The notes under the pieces were generated by a model, which made no database searches, was not told where the DNA came from, and worked only from the letters and a program-made list of their open reading frames with translations. Below, piece by piece: positions 1-13,396 of a stretch of 64,000 nt of DNA. The position numbers and the translations under genes were made by a program. This DNA comes from Margaritifera margaritifera (taxonomy: Eukaryota; Mollusca; Bivalvia; Unionida; Margaritiferidae), in NCBI GenBank assembly GCA_029931535.1, contig JAQPZY010001675.1, positions 7,277,501 through 7,341,500 on the forward strand. The letters are read 5' to 3'. Positions within the stretch are counted from its first letter, which is position 1. The number at the start of each line of letters is the position of its first letter.

Positions 1-204
1 AAATATTAGTACTCTATATATGTACATGGCAGAAACCACAGACAGAAAATATGAAGTAAATGAACCCCTACCACCTGAACTTTGCAACATTGCCATGGTA
101 AGTCGATTGCCCAAGTGAGTAAAACTAACCATGTTGCAATCGTTCAACAGAACTAAAACATACACCATGGATAATGATGTACAATGGGACCCATACATAT
201 TTAT
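1..204. other. Unannotated AT-rich sequence
   Basis: No coding frame, RNA gene or recognisable repeat is seen here before the tandem repeat that follows. Confidence 0.5.
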
Positions 205-600
205 ATTAAAATACAATATAAAGGTTAACTTTGTGCACACAATTCCATGACAATCCTACCATCAATAGACATAGACAATAAACAATTTATTAAAGAACAT
301 TTTTATATATTTACATTAAAATACAATACAATGGCAACTTTGTGCACACAATTCCATGACAATCCTACCATCAATAGACATAGACAATAGACAATTTATT
401 ATAGAAATTTTTTATATATTTACATTAAAATACAATACAATGGCAACTTTGTACACACAATTCCATGACAATTTTACTGTAAATAGACAATACACAATTT
501 ATTTTAGATTTTTTTTATATATATTTACATTAAAATACAATATAATGGCAACTTTGTGCACACAATTCCATAACAATTCTACCATCAATAAACAACAGGT
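205..600. repeat. Tandem repeat, ~105-110 bp period, about 3.6 copies
   Basis: The motif TTAAAATACAATA recurs at about 205, 315, 425 and 530. Each time it is followed by CTTTGTGCACACAATTCCAT or a near match, then a CAATAGACA-rich stretch. The spacing is 110, 110 and 105 bp. The copies are imperfect. Short open frames across it are by-products of the repeat and are not considered genes. Confidence 0.85.
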
Positions 601-1160
601 AATTGATTATAAACAAATTTTATTCAGAGTTGGTTTACATTTACATAAAAAGAAACATTAGCTCATTGGAGCTTTTTTTTTTACATACTATAAACAATAC
701 AGTAACAATTAGCTTTAACAATCATACATACATACTGTTATGCATAATGTTTACATATTTAACTTTGTCCTTGATTGTAGGATGTAAACAAGTTGTTTAC
801 TTAAAATGTGAAGTCAGGGTTGCTTTTGTTTACAATTAGATTGGTTTTTCCACTAGATTTACTGATTTTTGTCATGTAGGCATATAATTTTCTAGAAAAT
901 TCTGTCAGGTGTCTTGTGCTTATATATAGGTAGTTTGGTAAGCAATAATTCATTCTTGTTCGAATGGTCAGTCTATGAAGAATCATTTTAATAATCAGAT
1001 GTTTATAGATGTGTTGTGAAAATCAGAGCAATTCTGAAAGAGGAATTATTTTTTAAAATATTAATTGGAATTACTAAAATACTCATTCTCATTTTGGATT
1101 GATACGTGACTTTGGGAGTTTTGTGAATTCATTCAAAGATATTCTGGATTACATCATTCA
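601..1160. other. Unannotated AT-rich sequence
   Basis: Only short, compositionally biased open frames occur. No family resemblance, splice structure or repeat was seen. Confidence 0.4.
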
Positions 1161-1238
1161 GGCATATCAGGACATTCAAGACTACTGGCATATCAGGACA
1201 TTCAAGACTACTGGCACATCAGGGCAGTCAAGGATACT
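1161..1238. repeat. 26-bp minisatellite, 3 copies
   Basis: The unit begins GGCATATCAGGACATTCAAG and recurs at 1161, 1187 and 1213. The first two copies are identical; the third carries several changes. Confidence 0.9.
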
Positions 1239-1442
1239 GGAATTAATTCAGAACATTCTATATTTTGGACTTGTGATTAGGGGACTTAGGACTATTGGAT
1301 TATTTGGATTTTAATTCACAATATTGTTAGTGTCTTTTGAATTTTCAATTTAATTGTCTAGAAATAAATTGCTTGTTGATTTTACTTACATTGTTGGTTT
1401 CACTTTCTTTCTGTTAAATATTTTTAGGCCACAGTTGTAACA

Positions 1443-1611
1443 ATACATACATACATACATACATACATACATACATACATACATACATACATACATACAT
1501 ACATACATACATACATACATACATACATACATACATACATACATACATACATACATACATACATACATACATACATACATACATACATACATACATACAT
1601 ACATACATACA
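1443..1611. repeat. (ATAC)n microsatellite
   Basis: About 170 bp of uninterrupted tetranucleotide repeat. The minus-strand open frames coding for repeating MYVC are artefacts of this repeat. Confidence 0.97.
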
Positions 1612-1914
1612 ATTATTTACATACATTCATGCATGTTTACATGCATACATACATACTATTTTAATTATATAACATGAAAAATCTTGGTTCTATGCAAAAA
1701 ATACATGAAAAAAATATTTAATTTCTACTTAGAGATTCCATGCAGATAAACCAATTTGCATGAATAGATTCAGCTCTAAAATTACATTCAGAATAAAAGT
1801 ATACATGCATAGTGGCTAGCTAATACACAAATGGACACAGTTTTACATACATAAAAATTTAAATAAAGAAGGAACAAGACTTGGACAAGACTATCTGATC
1901 AGCACAGGTAGGCT

Positions 1915-2010
1915 ATCATGGTATGTCCTTGGGCAAGGCACTTCACTCTGATTGCCTATGCACTAAATAATCTACTTGTGTTGCTGTGCTGTAAAACATC
2001 AAAACAAAAC
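1915..2010 (+). mobile_element. 5'-truncated SINE, same family as the SINE in the 10.2-kb array
   Basis: The stretch containing TCCTTGGGCAAGGCACTT, then GCACTAAATAA, CTACTTGTGTTGCTGT and an AAAC-rich end matches the body and tail of the full SINE at 36,771-36,960. The tRNA-like head with its A and B boxes is absent, so this is a truncated insertion of the same or a close family. Confidence 0.75.
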
Positions 2011-2015
2011 AAACT

Positions 2016-5000
2016 CATTGAAACTTTGGAACAACAACTTCCAAACAACCTCTTTGTACATAGAATAGAATATTTCATATTTATCCAAACAACCCCCCAC
2101 AAAAAAACAACAACACTAATACTAAAAACTGACTCTATTGCACATAATCAAGATATTTGTTTGAAATCTATCAATACAGTTGACATTTTTGTATGCTGTA
2201 TGGAAGTGAAATTAAAAGGAGAGCACCAGAATACTGGAAGTTAATTTCAATGGTTCAGTATTTGGTTTGGGGATTTACGGGGCAAAGATTTTATTTATTT
2301 CTTTTTATTGCTGCAAAAAAAGAATAATTATCACTCATCATCGTATTTTTCCAAGCAACAGAAATATTACAACAGTCAGTGCGAATACCGAATCGAGTCC
2401 AAGTTGATAACTAAAAGCCGGATCTATGAGTTTCAGGTGTTCATTTTATGCAAGTTTTAGCACAATACCTAGTGCTTTAACCTTGACCTTTAGTAATCGA
2501 GAAGAAAAGTTCGTGTTAAGAATTACTTGCATATTGACGTCTTTTCAGGCATTTGTACACCATAGAAGTACCATTTGAAGACAAAGGTATCTCTCAATAG
2601 GTTTTGAGTTGCATATTACTGAGTTAAATCAGATATAATACTTGATTTTGTAAAACGGCATCGAGGATATTGAATCGTACTCTCGATAAATTTGTTTTCT
2701 GCAGTTAACAATATCTTTGGTCTTAAGAGCAGTTAGCCACGTATATATTCATTTTTGAAAATTAAAATTCAAGATGAGTGGTACAAATAATTTCAATTCG
2801 ACGCCTTTTACTTTGCTATACCACAGTCTTTTGTATGTACTGGTTGAGGGTTATTGCGTCCACTCCTTTGGATAGGTAGGTGTTAGATAAAAACTTCGTT
2901 GCAAGGTATATTATGGATCCGTTCCATTATGAATCGTATACCACCTTCTGTCTTCGAAAATATTTACCTGGCACAGTTACTGTGTAGCTGTAAATTATTT
3001 AATCCCTTTATACCTTACAAAATTTAAAACCAAACCTTGTTGTTTTTTTTAATTTAGAACAATAAAGTTGTTAATATCGAGTGTAATGTTAAAGAAATGC
3101 TATTTATAGTACAAAGACAGCGTAATACACGTCGTAAGGTGCATCGTTGCAACGCTGATTTTCGCGCACATAAAAATAAGAGTCGGTACATTTATACAGT
3201 ATACAACGTGCATGATATCATCCGCTACACTCTGTAAAATTAAAATAATGGGTGCAAAACTACAGTGACAAAAATTATCTGAATCATAAAATGTATGGTA
3301 AGTAGAATATAGACTTTATCATTTCTTTCGTGATGTTATGCCCAACATATAAAAAGAGTGCAGTCTGAATAAAAATGGCTTCATAATAATTTTGTAAAAA
3401 TCATAATTAAGTACATTAAAAATAGCATGTAATTTAGACATTATTATAGTACTATAGGATCCATACTATAGTATGACTAGCAAATTGCATTGAAATGTTG
3501 CATATGAATATCACATAGGCAAAGCCTAGAAGAAAGGAACGCAACATCAGACATATGTATCAACTAAATATATAGTGTCCTGACATTTCTCAAAACTGAA
3601 GTAGAGGAATACATGATGATGAGAACAATATTGTGGGATGCAGCTGGCGAATACACACTTGAAGATATTCCCCTCCCCCCAATTTATAATTTCTGTTTAA
3701 AAATTCAATGCAGAGAAGTCAGTTTACATGAATGGGATATACTCTACAATTACACGCAGTGTTAAAATATACTAGTTAAAATAATGGCTGACCAATGCAT
3801 CCTTAAGATACCATTTACATACTTACCGATTTTAAATATACAAGGACAAGGACAGACTATGCAAAACAAACTAAGCACACATAGACGATAAGTGTTATTT
3901 CATCAGAAGCATATAATTAATAAAAGTATCTTATAAAAGGGAGGAAAATCCATCCAAAACCATGTGTAAGCAACACAAGCCAACATTTAGGGCAATCAGT
4001 TGGTCCAAGCATATATATACAAGACTAGAATCTAAAATGCTAAGCATGCAGCTGATTAAGGTAGCAGCAGCAACTTATTTACTTTTGTTTATGCATAAAG
4101 CATTTACACAGTAAGCTCCCAGATTATGGCTTTAAAAGGGATTTAAAATTGTTAAAATCTGAGGGTGTTCGTAAATTATTGGGGAGAGAATTCCATAGTT
4201 TTGCTGCTGCATACCTAAAAGATTTTAACCCATACCTGGATGTTCTTACTTTAGGGATCTCCATAGTGTTTACATACCTAAAAGAGTAAAAAGATTTTTT
4301 GAAAGTATGCTGGACATTTCTTGTTCAATATTTTCTGTTGATGTATTCTATGGAGTGAGTCAATAAAAAAAGCTGAAAGTAGTGACTTTTCAGCAGGACC
4401 ATAAAAGCTCACTTGACTGCCCCACTCGGTGTGATTGCCATAATGTATGTTTAGATAGAATAGGTTTAATGGCACAAAGAAAATCCTGACTGTATCAGGC
4501 CTAGTAAGTTTAGGTATCCCAAACAAGAAACTGCAGCAAAGCTGCATTCAAAACTTTGTACTCTTCATATGCATATAAATAAAAACTTATTGAAGCTTAC
4601 ATTAGTAATTGCAGTCGAGAATTGGTTGAATTTTCGCAGGTAATGGGTGCTATTTTGCTTGCAAATATCAGATAAGATTTCCAAACACACATCTGACTCC
4701 AGTTAAGCTCATTAAATAAATGGAAGAAAAATAGCACATACAAAACCTACAGAGTACACTTGACTTAAATACTTTGTCATCAAGTATATATGATGTACTG
4801 ACTGACATCATGCAAAGTCATGGATATTGATTAAAATAGATGTTTTCAATAAAGGTTGTTATCTCCCTTAGATTTACATCCCTTGACTTTACTCAGAATG
4901 CACAACATCATTTCTGGGTAGCAAAATTCTTTAATGTATGTATTCAGTTACTACACAAATAAATACTAGTATACATCAATACTGTCAGCATTGACAAGGA

Positions 5001-8000
5001 CATACATAATTATTAAAACTACTACTGTTACATAAACGACAATTTAAGATTCTCCCTCGTGTATTTAAGTAAAATAAGATTTGAATTTAAGAAAGGTTTG
5101 GATAATTTGACCCTTCATTCAGTCATTCACTCATTCATTTATGCAGCATTAATTGTAAATAAAACTTTTAAATTTTTAAAAAATATATTTGATTACATAA
5201 ATTAATCAATTCATTTCTTTAGTTTATATTAAAATTTAACGAAAACTAATGTTTTAAATCAACATCATTTTAGAGTAATAATGATGATGTTGATTATATA
5301 ATTAATGATCCTCTATCATCATCATCTTAATATTATCATTAATAATAATAAAAGAAATAATACTAATATTATTATTATTAGAAACTCTATATATGATACA
5401 ATTGATGATAATTATTACTATATTAATAATGATATGTCACCATCTTTTATTATTATTACTATTACATACAACATATAATAAAAAAAATCAAGATAATAAT
5501 GTTCAGCTAATCTATCAAGACCTGGTAATAATAAGATTATTATTATTATTATTATTTACATTGTGATGAATTAGTCATCTAACAAGTATCATAATGGTCA
5601 TTTATAATTATCTTTTATAGAAGAAGAAACATCAACAGTCTTGTTAGAGGATGCTATGGTGTCCGCTTCATTAGATTTAATTTATTGCATACTGGCATTT
5701 TGGGGCAGTTTTTATTTCTTTAGGCAGAATACTTCCTTGTTGGCCTGTATTTCTCATCCTATACAAAAAAGTGTACTCAAATAGGAAATTGGTGTACGCG
5801 GCATGCACGCTGTTTACACAACAGTTGTGTCGAACATTATCGTTAATATCCTAATTTCGTGCTCTTCCTTGAATCATGCGCCATGTTTCTTGCGACATCT
5901 CACGCACTTGTTTTAAGATCCTGATGTCATCAACTGAGTCACTAGCATTTATTGACAATGACAGTAAGTGCTGATTAAGAAATATTCGATGAAATGAAAT
6001 TTAAATAAATACTACAATTCATATTGAAAAAAAAAAAACACAATAAAAATGGCCAATTTTACTAATGCTATAAGTTTGTAGCCCTGGTGTGAGTGTTAGC
6101 TGTTCAAGCCAGGGCCGCTGCTCACATGTTGGTTTTCTTTACCTCTTTATTAGTACGAAATCCACGACAGAGATTTCTCAGACGACAAAGGCAATGTAAA
6201 AACTTCGTTTCTATAACATGCACTTCTTATATCATGTTAGAAAAACTAAATCTAATGGAAGAGTATGCAGTATGAAATTCTTTATTGGATTATTGTAATG
6301 TAGGGGAAAACAATTTTTGTTGTGACATAGCCTGAAGAAAAAAAAATCTTTTCAAAGTTCAGCGTATCGTTAAATACGATAATTATATCGACATAGCTTG
6401 AAAATAAAATAATTAATACATGCATCCTATTTTTTTTTTTTTTTTAATACTGTTGGCATAATTTTTTATGTTTTATTGCATTCAATATGCGTACGAAAGG
6501 AATGAAATATATTACAAATGCAATTAATGAAATTACTGAGACATTATAAACGATTTATTTCCACATTTTAGCCTAATTGTCATATTCCAATCTTACACCA
6601 CGTGACCTTTATTTCATGAGCACGAACCATGGATGTACTTCCGGAAATAGATACAATTTGACTCGCTCAGAAAAATGGTAGCTCGCAAAGGAAATATAGA
6701 GTTTATAAACATTTTTCAACAATGAATAAATTAAGTAGATATAGTTGAACACATTCTATGGTGATTTGAATAGTTTCTCACAATATTATAATGCAAGCGT
6801 TAAAATTCACGTTAAGGGCACGAACTATGGGTAATCGAGGATATTGGACTGTCTTTTGAGCAATAGAAAATTATAGTCTAAGTGGAGAATGGTTTACCTG
6901 GCACTCACTCTGTGAAGGTCAATAATCAATTTTTTTCCATGTTGTCACGACCCCTTTTTGTGTCGTTTGCATGCACAGTGCGGGGCAAAAAAACCATCTT
7001 CGGCCTTCTCCGTCAAGTCGAGAAAGAAGCCGGGATGTAATTTGCCGCCATTGAGAACTATATTCGGAACTACTTTTGTTCACATGTCACACTAAACGGA
7101 GGCAAAAGTCACAATCGGGACATCATGGGCTTTTTCTGTCGCAACATATGAGACGAATCGCCTAACCCATAAAATGTACGTGTATTCCTACAATTACATC
7201 CGAGTTTATTTCTCAACTTTATGGTTGATAGGTGGGGTGGGGTGCTGTCTGTGGAATTGTGCAAAACAACAGTTTTAAAAGAAAATGCTTAATTAAATAA
7301 TGAAAATGACAACAATTTGCTTCCAATAAATTGATCTTATCACCTTCTTCAGCATTCTTCCCAAGTGGAATTTATGGTTTCTCGCAAATACATCGGGTAC
7401 TTGATAGGATGTATAGGAGAACTGATTCAAAACAGGTTTATGAAACTTTTAATTATTTTTAGCATCTAAAATTATGGGTGACAATTAAGTTTAATAGAGT
7501 TTTTAAACATATTGTTCTTAGATATATTCAGAGGTGGCAGTCCGACACTGTATGTTAATTCCCATAAAAAGTAAATTATGGTTGTAATGACCTACTTTTT
7601 TTGCTAATTTGGCTATAATAAAAGTTTTTGGAGTATGTACTGTATTGGCGAAGCAGGCGAGACATGATATCATCGTACAGAATTTCCTGTCAGTTGATTC
7701 TTAGCACAGGCCTTCAACTTTGTATCCAATTATAAGCGTAAAAGAAGAAAAAAATATTTAATTTGGATTGATTTCATGAATGGAAAACAGTAAACTCAGT
7801 TTCATGGAATATTTCTCTCGCGTCGTTTATTCATACTTTTTTCATCTTACAGTTTGTTTGCTACGCAGAAGTGGACTTTTGACACTATATCTAATTTCTT
7901 TGCACCGAAGAGTTTGAGCAGGGATATAATTTCCAGGGGAGTAATTACGTGTATAGAACTTAGCCAGGGTTACCCTGCCCGCTTCAACTTTCAACGCTAT

Positions 8001-8499
8001 GCAACGGAAAGACAAACCAGGACCTGGGAAAGAAAAAGAAAAATATGTGAAATGAAAAGAGGGGCTCCAAATTTCAAGGCTATTCATGACGCTGCGAGCT
8101 TTGACTAAGATTATATTAAATTATTAATAGAAACAAAACATGCCAACTCACACCTTTAAATTTATATCAGTCAGGAAGAAAATTGTAGGAACAATTTAGT
8201 TCTATACAAAATTGGTACTTTAGAAAGAGGACATGAATGAAATATTGCATGAAACATGAAATCAATCGAATGAAAGAATTTTCTCTTCTTTCAGGCTTAT
8301 AATTGGATGAAAATTTGAGACCATTCGGCTATTATGGTCAAACTTTCTGTATGAAGAGTAATAAAGACAGTCCAACAAGGGGTACTCTTTTACTTCAGAA
8401 AATAAAAACAGCCCCAAAATATCCGTATGTAAAAAAACAAACAATCTAATAGTTATAACGATCTAACGTCCTCTAATAAAAAGCCTAGTGTATTATTGG
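2016..8499. other. Long gene-poor stretch
   Basis: No convincing coding exon was found. It contains simple AT-rich sequence, notably an ATT/AAT-rich patch around 5,260-5,560. Around 4,080-4,560 there is a stretch whose plus-strand translation is weakly coding-like and may be an old retroelement tail; I could not assign it. An 84-residue open frame at 7,854-8,108 (+) overlaps an 81-residue one on the other strand and matches nothing I know. Regulatory sequence for the zinc-finger gene could lie here but none can be pointed to. Confidence 0.4.
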
Positions 8500-9225
8500 C
8501 GTCATGTGCATGATAGGAACGTCCTCGACCTTTTCCATCGCATGGTAGAAGAACAACCGGATGTAAATGATGGTCATTTTGGAGTGCCCTCAAGCCTGTG
8601 GTTGTTATTACGTCATAATTACGTCATTAACGTCACACTTTCTAAATGACGTGTCATCACTAACAGCAACGTAGTCGATCGTTTCATGCTATTTAAACCG
8701 ATTTATTTCTTCTATTTTGTTCATTAATAAGTTGCAGGAACAACATTAAAAATTAAAAGTGCACTTATTTCATTGCTTGTTGAAACGTCGTCGAGTGTTA
8801 TTTTCAACATCTATCATTTTGTAAGAATGTGCACATCTACCCGCATGTTCGTTCGCCAGAAAGTTACTAATCTTCAATCGGACCGACCTCGGTCTTTCCC
8901 ATCGCATACTAGAAAAAACCTCAGGTGTAAATAATAACCATTTTGAACTGCCCTCAAGCCTGTGGTTGTTATTTGTCATAATAACTTCCAAACGTCACAA
9001 TGAATGGATGACGTGTCATCACTAACAACTATTGAAAGCGAATGATTTCTTAATTTTTTTTTTTTCATTACAAAGTTGCTGAAATAGCATTAAAAATTAA
9101 ATGTGCAGCTATTTCATTGATTGTTGAAACGTTGTCGAGTGTTATTTTCATGACCTGTCGTGTGATAAGACTCTGCTCTTCGCACATCTAGCCGGATGTT
9201 CGACCGCCATAAATTTACCAGTTTG
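8500..9225. repeat. Diverged tandem duplication, ~360 bp unit, with TGACGT motifs
   Basis: Two modules align end to end, starting near 8,518 and 8,879. They share CCATCGCAT, GCCCTCAAGCCTGTGGTTGT, TGACGTGTCATCACTAACA, a CATTAAAAATTAAA block and TTGTTGAAACG. A third copy of only the first part lies near 9,330-9,365. Both modules keep several CRE-like TGACGT or ACGTCA motifs. Whether this is a transposon family or regulatory DNA cannot be told from one locus. Confidence 0.75.
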
Positions 9226-9543
9226 GGCAGTATCACTACGATTACCTCAGAGTCTCTTTTAGAGAGTCGAAGTTATTTGATTCGTATCGGAAAGATACGA
9301 GGATGTTCCTAATGACCAATTTGGACAATCGGAACATCCTTGGCCTTTTCCATCGTATGCTAGAAAAAAAGAAGTTATTCGACTCGCATCGAAAATAGAC
9401 AAGGATGTTCCGAATGCAATCTGGGGAGCCATTCGGAACATCATATTTTCCCAAGAGAGGCTCGGAGGTAATCGTAGTGATCCTGTCCGAATTGTTAAGT
9501 TTTTGGCGGACGAACATTCGGCTAGGTGTGCGAAGAACAGATT
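9169..9543. repeat. Long imperfect inverted repeat (foldback or MITE-like)
   Basis: The left arm at 9,169-9,258 and the reverse complement of 9,455-9,543 match over about 90 bp. Shared blocks include CTTCGCACA, GATGTTCG, CCGCCA and CACTACGATTACCTC. Between the arms a second smaller hairpin has arms GATGTTCCGAATG and CATTCGGAACATC at 9,404-9,442. A direct repeat starting GAAGTTATT occurs near 9,270 and 9,372. No transposase is present. Confidence 0.75.
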
Positions 9544-9550
9544 CTTTCAA

Positions 9551-10863
9551 AATGATAGTCCTGTTCTTGGTAGCCGTCCAAATTGATATTTACGGGAAAA
9601 ATAACTGTTACAAAGAACAAGCAATACAACAATGTCTGGATGATTTTCATAATGTATCAATGTATGTGTAGATTATATGAATATGAGATCTTTTTAATTG
9701 GGTTATAGACTCGCTCGTAATTCTAATTACTACATTTTCCTGGTAATTAAGATTGAGGTAGAAGATACAGAACCTCGCGCAAAGGTTTATCTGGCCCAAT
9801 AAATCAACCCCCAGATCTATATTAGTATGTTGGATGGTTTGGGCTATGATCTCACCTGTTCATCTCACCAGAAATTTCTTCGCAAAAAATAAACCGCAAT
9901 CTATTCGGACCACTTCGACTATTTATGCGATTGGATTGACCGTATGATTGACCAAGAAGTTGCAAATGGAAGAATAATTTGATGCATTTGCAAATTCTTG
10001 GTCAATCCTTGTTTCGTAAATAGCCGAGGTTATCTTGTAGATGTGAATTGACATGATTTATTTTCAGTATTCATTTAATTAACTTTAGTCAACGCTTACA
10101 GCTCCCTTTCGTTTCACGTTAAAACCCCCCCCCCCCCCCCACATCCCCCACCCGGCCCTACTTTGGCTTTCTATTACATAGCGATGAAAGCCTAAGCGGG
10201 CCGGGTGACCCAGGCTAGGAATGCATGTACTTTATTGAAATATATTGATTAACAGTTATCTATAGTCTCACAAAAAACCGGAAGTGTGACGCATTGCTTT
10301 TCGAACTATTGTGTGCAGCTGGATGCATTTTATACACTGGTAAATACGGTGAACGCAGACTAGAAATATGATTTCAGGGTTCCAGTCTGGCATTAAAGAC
10401 ACGCTTATGTGGTCAACTCACTTATTTCGTTCGATCCAAACTAGAAACTTTGATTTGATAATATCTCACCAGATGAATATGAAGTTTCTGTGACATAAAC
10501 GATTTCAGAACAGACCTTTCCAAAAATTATAGACATCAATTTGTCGAACACAGGTGCATATTTGAAAACTGAAAGAGATCAGGCACAGATCATTTTTTAT
10601 TTTACTCAGAAAGGAAAGACTATCACCATTTCAACTATTTCTGACTTTATATACGAAAATGGCCAGAGTGGTATGCCAGCAACGAAACATTTTGTTGATG
10701 ATGTTTAATAGTATACTTGTCTGTATTCTCATCAAAAGAGATTAGAAAAAGTCTGAGGGGGGTGTCTAATTTTGATGAAAATTATTGCAGTTGTACAACT
10801 AATTAACCACAAATTCTAACATTATCGGCATCTGATAAAGTGTGTGGTTTGTATCTTTTGCAG
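9551..10863. other. Gene-poor stretch upstream of the zinc-finger exon
   Basis: No coding exon is seen. It contains a poly-C run near 10,127-10,141 flanked by C-rich sequence. It ends in a splice acceptor (TTTTGCAG, AG at 10,862-10,863), so the gene has at least one upstream, probably non-coding, exon that I could not locate. Confidence 0.5.
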
Positions 10864-10899
10864 GTTTCTCAATAGCCATAAGCAGATACGTTCGTCACA

Positions 10900-12581
10900 A
10901 TGGACTATAAAGAGGATGGAGGAGTGTCACACGACTCTGATGAAGCTCGAATGGACCTGGAAAATTTCATGGACGTGGTCACAACTTACAAATGCAAATT
11001 TTGTGACTTTTCATGCACCGCCGCACCCAAAATGGGCGTACATGTTAAAGCAGTTCATCTTAAATCAACAAATAGCAAGGAAAAGAGGAACATTCCATCA
11101 ACCTTTTCATTGAAGCAACCGGCACAGGAAACAATTCCAAATGCCAGGTCAGTAACTTCCATCGTCATAGATGCAGCAGTGCCAACACGAACTATTCCTG
11201 TGACGGTAGATTTGACGGCTTTGGCCACTTTGGTAAATGAAGGAGCACCCATGACTGTAGACAATGATCCCTTAGAAGACCTTGTTTCCATAACAGAAGA
11301 TTTCCAAACTGCCACCACACAGACTAGCGTCGTAAATGATGGTGTATCTGAAGACAATGAAGGCAACAAACAGTATGCCACACAAACTCAACAAAAGGTC
11401 ATTGTTATACAAGGTCACATTGCAGAGTCTGTGAACGTTCAGGTAAATGATGAATCTGAGAATAATGTTTCTGTGGAGGAAAATGATTTAAAGCAAGACA
11501 GCACCAGTCCTACCATGGTTGATGTAAGCTCTGACCCAGTCTCTGTTGCAGTAGGGCCTGGGGAATCATCATATGAGCACTATACAGTCACGACCGCCGA
11601 TTCATTGCAAGAAGGTGACCCCGATCAGTCAGGGCATGTCACCAAAGAGCTGTTCTTGTGTGGGCAGTGTAGCGTTGGCTTCAATAGTATTCATGACTGT
11701 AAGGCTCACATGCTTGCGGAACATGGTCAGGCCGTGTCAGAGCAGACGGATGACTCCTGGTCAATGAAAGTGGACGCTGCAACTCAAGTGGAGCCAAAGA
11801 AAAAACCTGGCAGAAAGAGAAAGAGTGAATTAATTCCGGAACCTAAGGACGAATCACCTGAAATATCCGATTCAGACGAAGATTGGACCGAAAAGTTAGA
11901 AATTGATATGTATAATGGACGAAGCAAACGAAAGAGGCGCCCGCCAAGGGCTTTGAAACAAGATTATTACCTAGGAAAGAATAAAACAAAAACACGACAA
12001 AGAGTAGAGGGTTACGTTCTCAAATGTAACTCACCTGGGTGCAATGCAAAGTTTAGAAATGAGGAGAGTTTACATTTGCATTTGGAGTGCCATGTTGAGG
12101 ATTCAACGGCTGACGTATTCAGGTGTCTGACTTGCAAGGAGAAATTCTTTGCCTGGAAGGCATGTCGAGCTCATTTGTGGAAGAGACATGGCATGGACAC
12201 GGATCTTTTGACGTGTGATGTTTGTGGAGTTTTCAAGACGGACACAATGTCCAAACTATTGATTCACAAGGAGATCCACAGCGATGAACGACCGTACACA
12301 TGTGATCAGTGTGGTAAGGGATTTAAACAATTCGCCCAGATGAAGAATCATCAGATGTCCCATAGTGTACCAAGCATGGATGACCCAGACAAATGGTACA
12401 CCAGCAAGGACTGTGAGATCTGCCAAAGGACTTTCGCCAACGCCAAGTGTTTGAAAAAGCACATCGAAGCAGTTCACAGCAAGATGAAGCCGTATGTTTG
12501 CCACTTCTGTAACCATGCCTGCGCCCGCAAAGCCATGCTCGAACTGCACCTTCGTGTTCATACACAGGAAAAACCATTCAA
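10900..12581 (+). CDS. C2H2 zinc-finger protein, first coding exon (residues 1-560 plus 2 nt)
   Basis: Probable nuclear DNA-binding protein. The exon starts after the acceptor AG at 10,862-10,863. The chosen ATG is the first in the exon, in good context (CACAATGG). It ends at the donor AA|GTAAGC. Fingers visible by their Cys/His spacing: C32-C35-H48-H53, C254-C257-H270-H275, C376-C381-H394-H398, C409-C412-H425-H430, C439-C442-H456-H460 (one residue longer than usual), C468-C471-H484-H488, C505-C508-H521-H526 and C534-C537-H550-H554. Residues 54-250 are acidic, Ser/Thr-rich and probably disordered. Residues 300-308 (KKKPGRKRK) resemble an AT-hook, and KRKRRPPR at 343-350 could be a nuclear localisation signal. 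The reading frame continues in the exon at 15,817. I do not recognise a specific orthologue. It could be a solitary-exon pseudogene, but the clean splice junction and long frame argue against that. Confidence 0.93.
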
Positions 12582-12687
12582 GTAAGCTGCCTTTGATTCT
12601 GTTAGTGATGTGGCTGTCATATATTATGTTGCTTTACTAGTAAATTATCTTCTCTATCTTTTGTAACAATGCTGCATAAATATTTAG

Positions 12688-12994
12688 TACCCTGTACTCT
12701 ATTCACTTGATAGCAAGTGGTCCGTACTCTATTTCACTTGATAGCAGGTGGCCCGTACTCTGTTTCACTTGATAGCAAGTGGCCCGTACTCTCTTTCACT
12801 TGATAGCATGTGGTCCATACTCTGTTTGACTTGATAGCAAGTGGTCCATACTCTCTTTCACTTGATAGCAGGTGGCCCGTACTCTGTTTCACTTGATAGC
12901 AAGTGGTCCGTACTCTGTTTCACTTGATAGCAAGTGGTCCGAACTCTCTTTCACTTGATAGCAGGTGGCCCGTACTCTCTTTCACTTGATAGCA
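12688..12994. repeat. 31-bp minisatellite, about 10 copies, inside the intron
   Basis: The unit CCGTACTCTGTTTCACTTGA followed by TAGCAAGTGG recurs from about 12,688 with starts every 31 bp. Copies vary at few positions (CTATTT/CTGTTT/CTCTTT and GCAAGTGG/GCAGGTGG). Confidence 0.95.
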
Positions 12995-13396
12995 GATGTG
13001 GAAGTTGAGAGGAAGGTCAATGGGGTGGCATAAACTGATAGTGACAGGAAAGGATACAAGTGTCGAAGTTCTAAGGGCATATATTGCAGCTCGGGTTCGG
13101 AAAGGGTAGTTTTAACTAAAGTAATGGATATAATTGGAGAGCTGTATCGATAGGTTTCCTTACTTTTGTGACAGAAATTAATTATATAAAAGTTATCCAC
13201 GTTTATCTAAGCTAGATATGCGTCCGTTAGTATTGTTGTAGTGCCTGTCTTAATTCATCTCTGGAGTCATGAAACTTCGTGATATCATTGTAACTTGTAG
13301 ACTTAGACAAAGTTTTTATTCTCCGCAACCTTTCCATCACCTAGTGCTCGAATTTTGAAGTGGTGGGACGAAGACGCTGTAGATTTCAGAATAAAA

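Noticed and set aside
205..600. CRISPR-like array
   Set aside because: It is a plain tandem repeat with no spacer/repeat alternation, in a eukaryotic setting.
1386..1626. Minus-strand open frames of repeating MYVC
   Set aside because: They are translations of the (ATAC)n microsatellite.
4080..4560. Retroelement tail or unknown coding exon
   Set aside because: The translation is weakly coding-like but no motif could be named, so it was left in the gene-poor stretch.
7842..8108. Opposed open frames of 81 and 84 residues
   Set aside because: They overlap on opposite strands, have no recognisable domain and no splice context. Chance frames are likelier.
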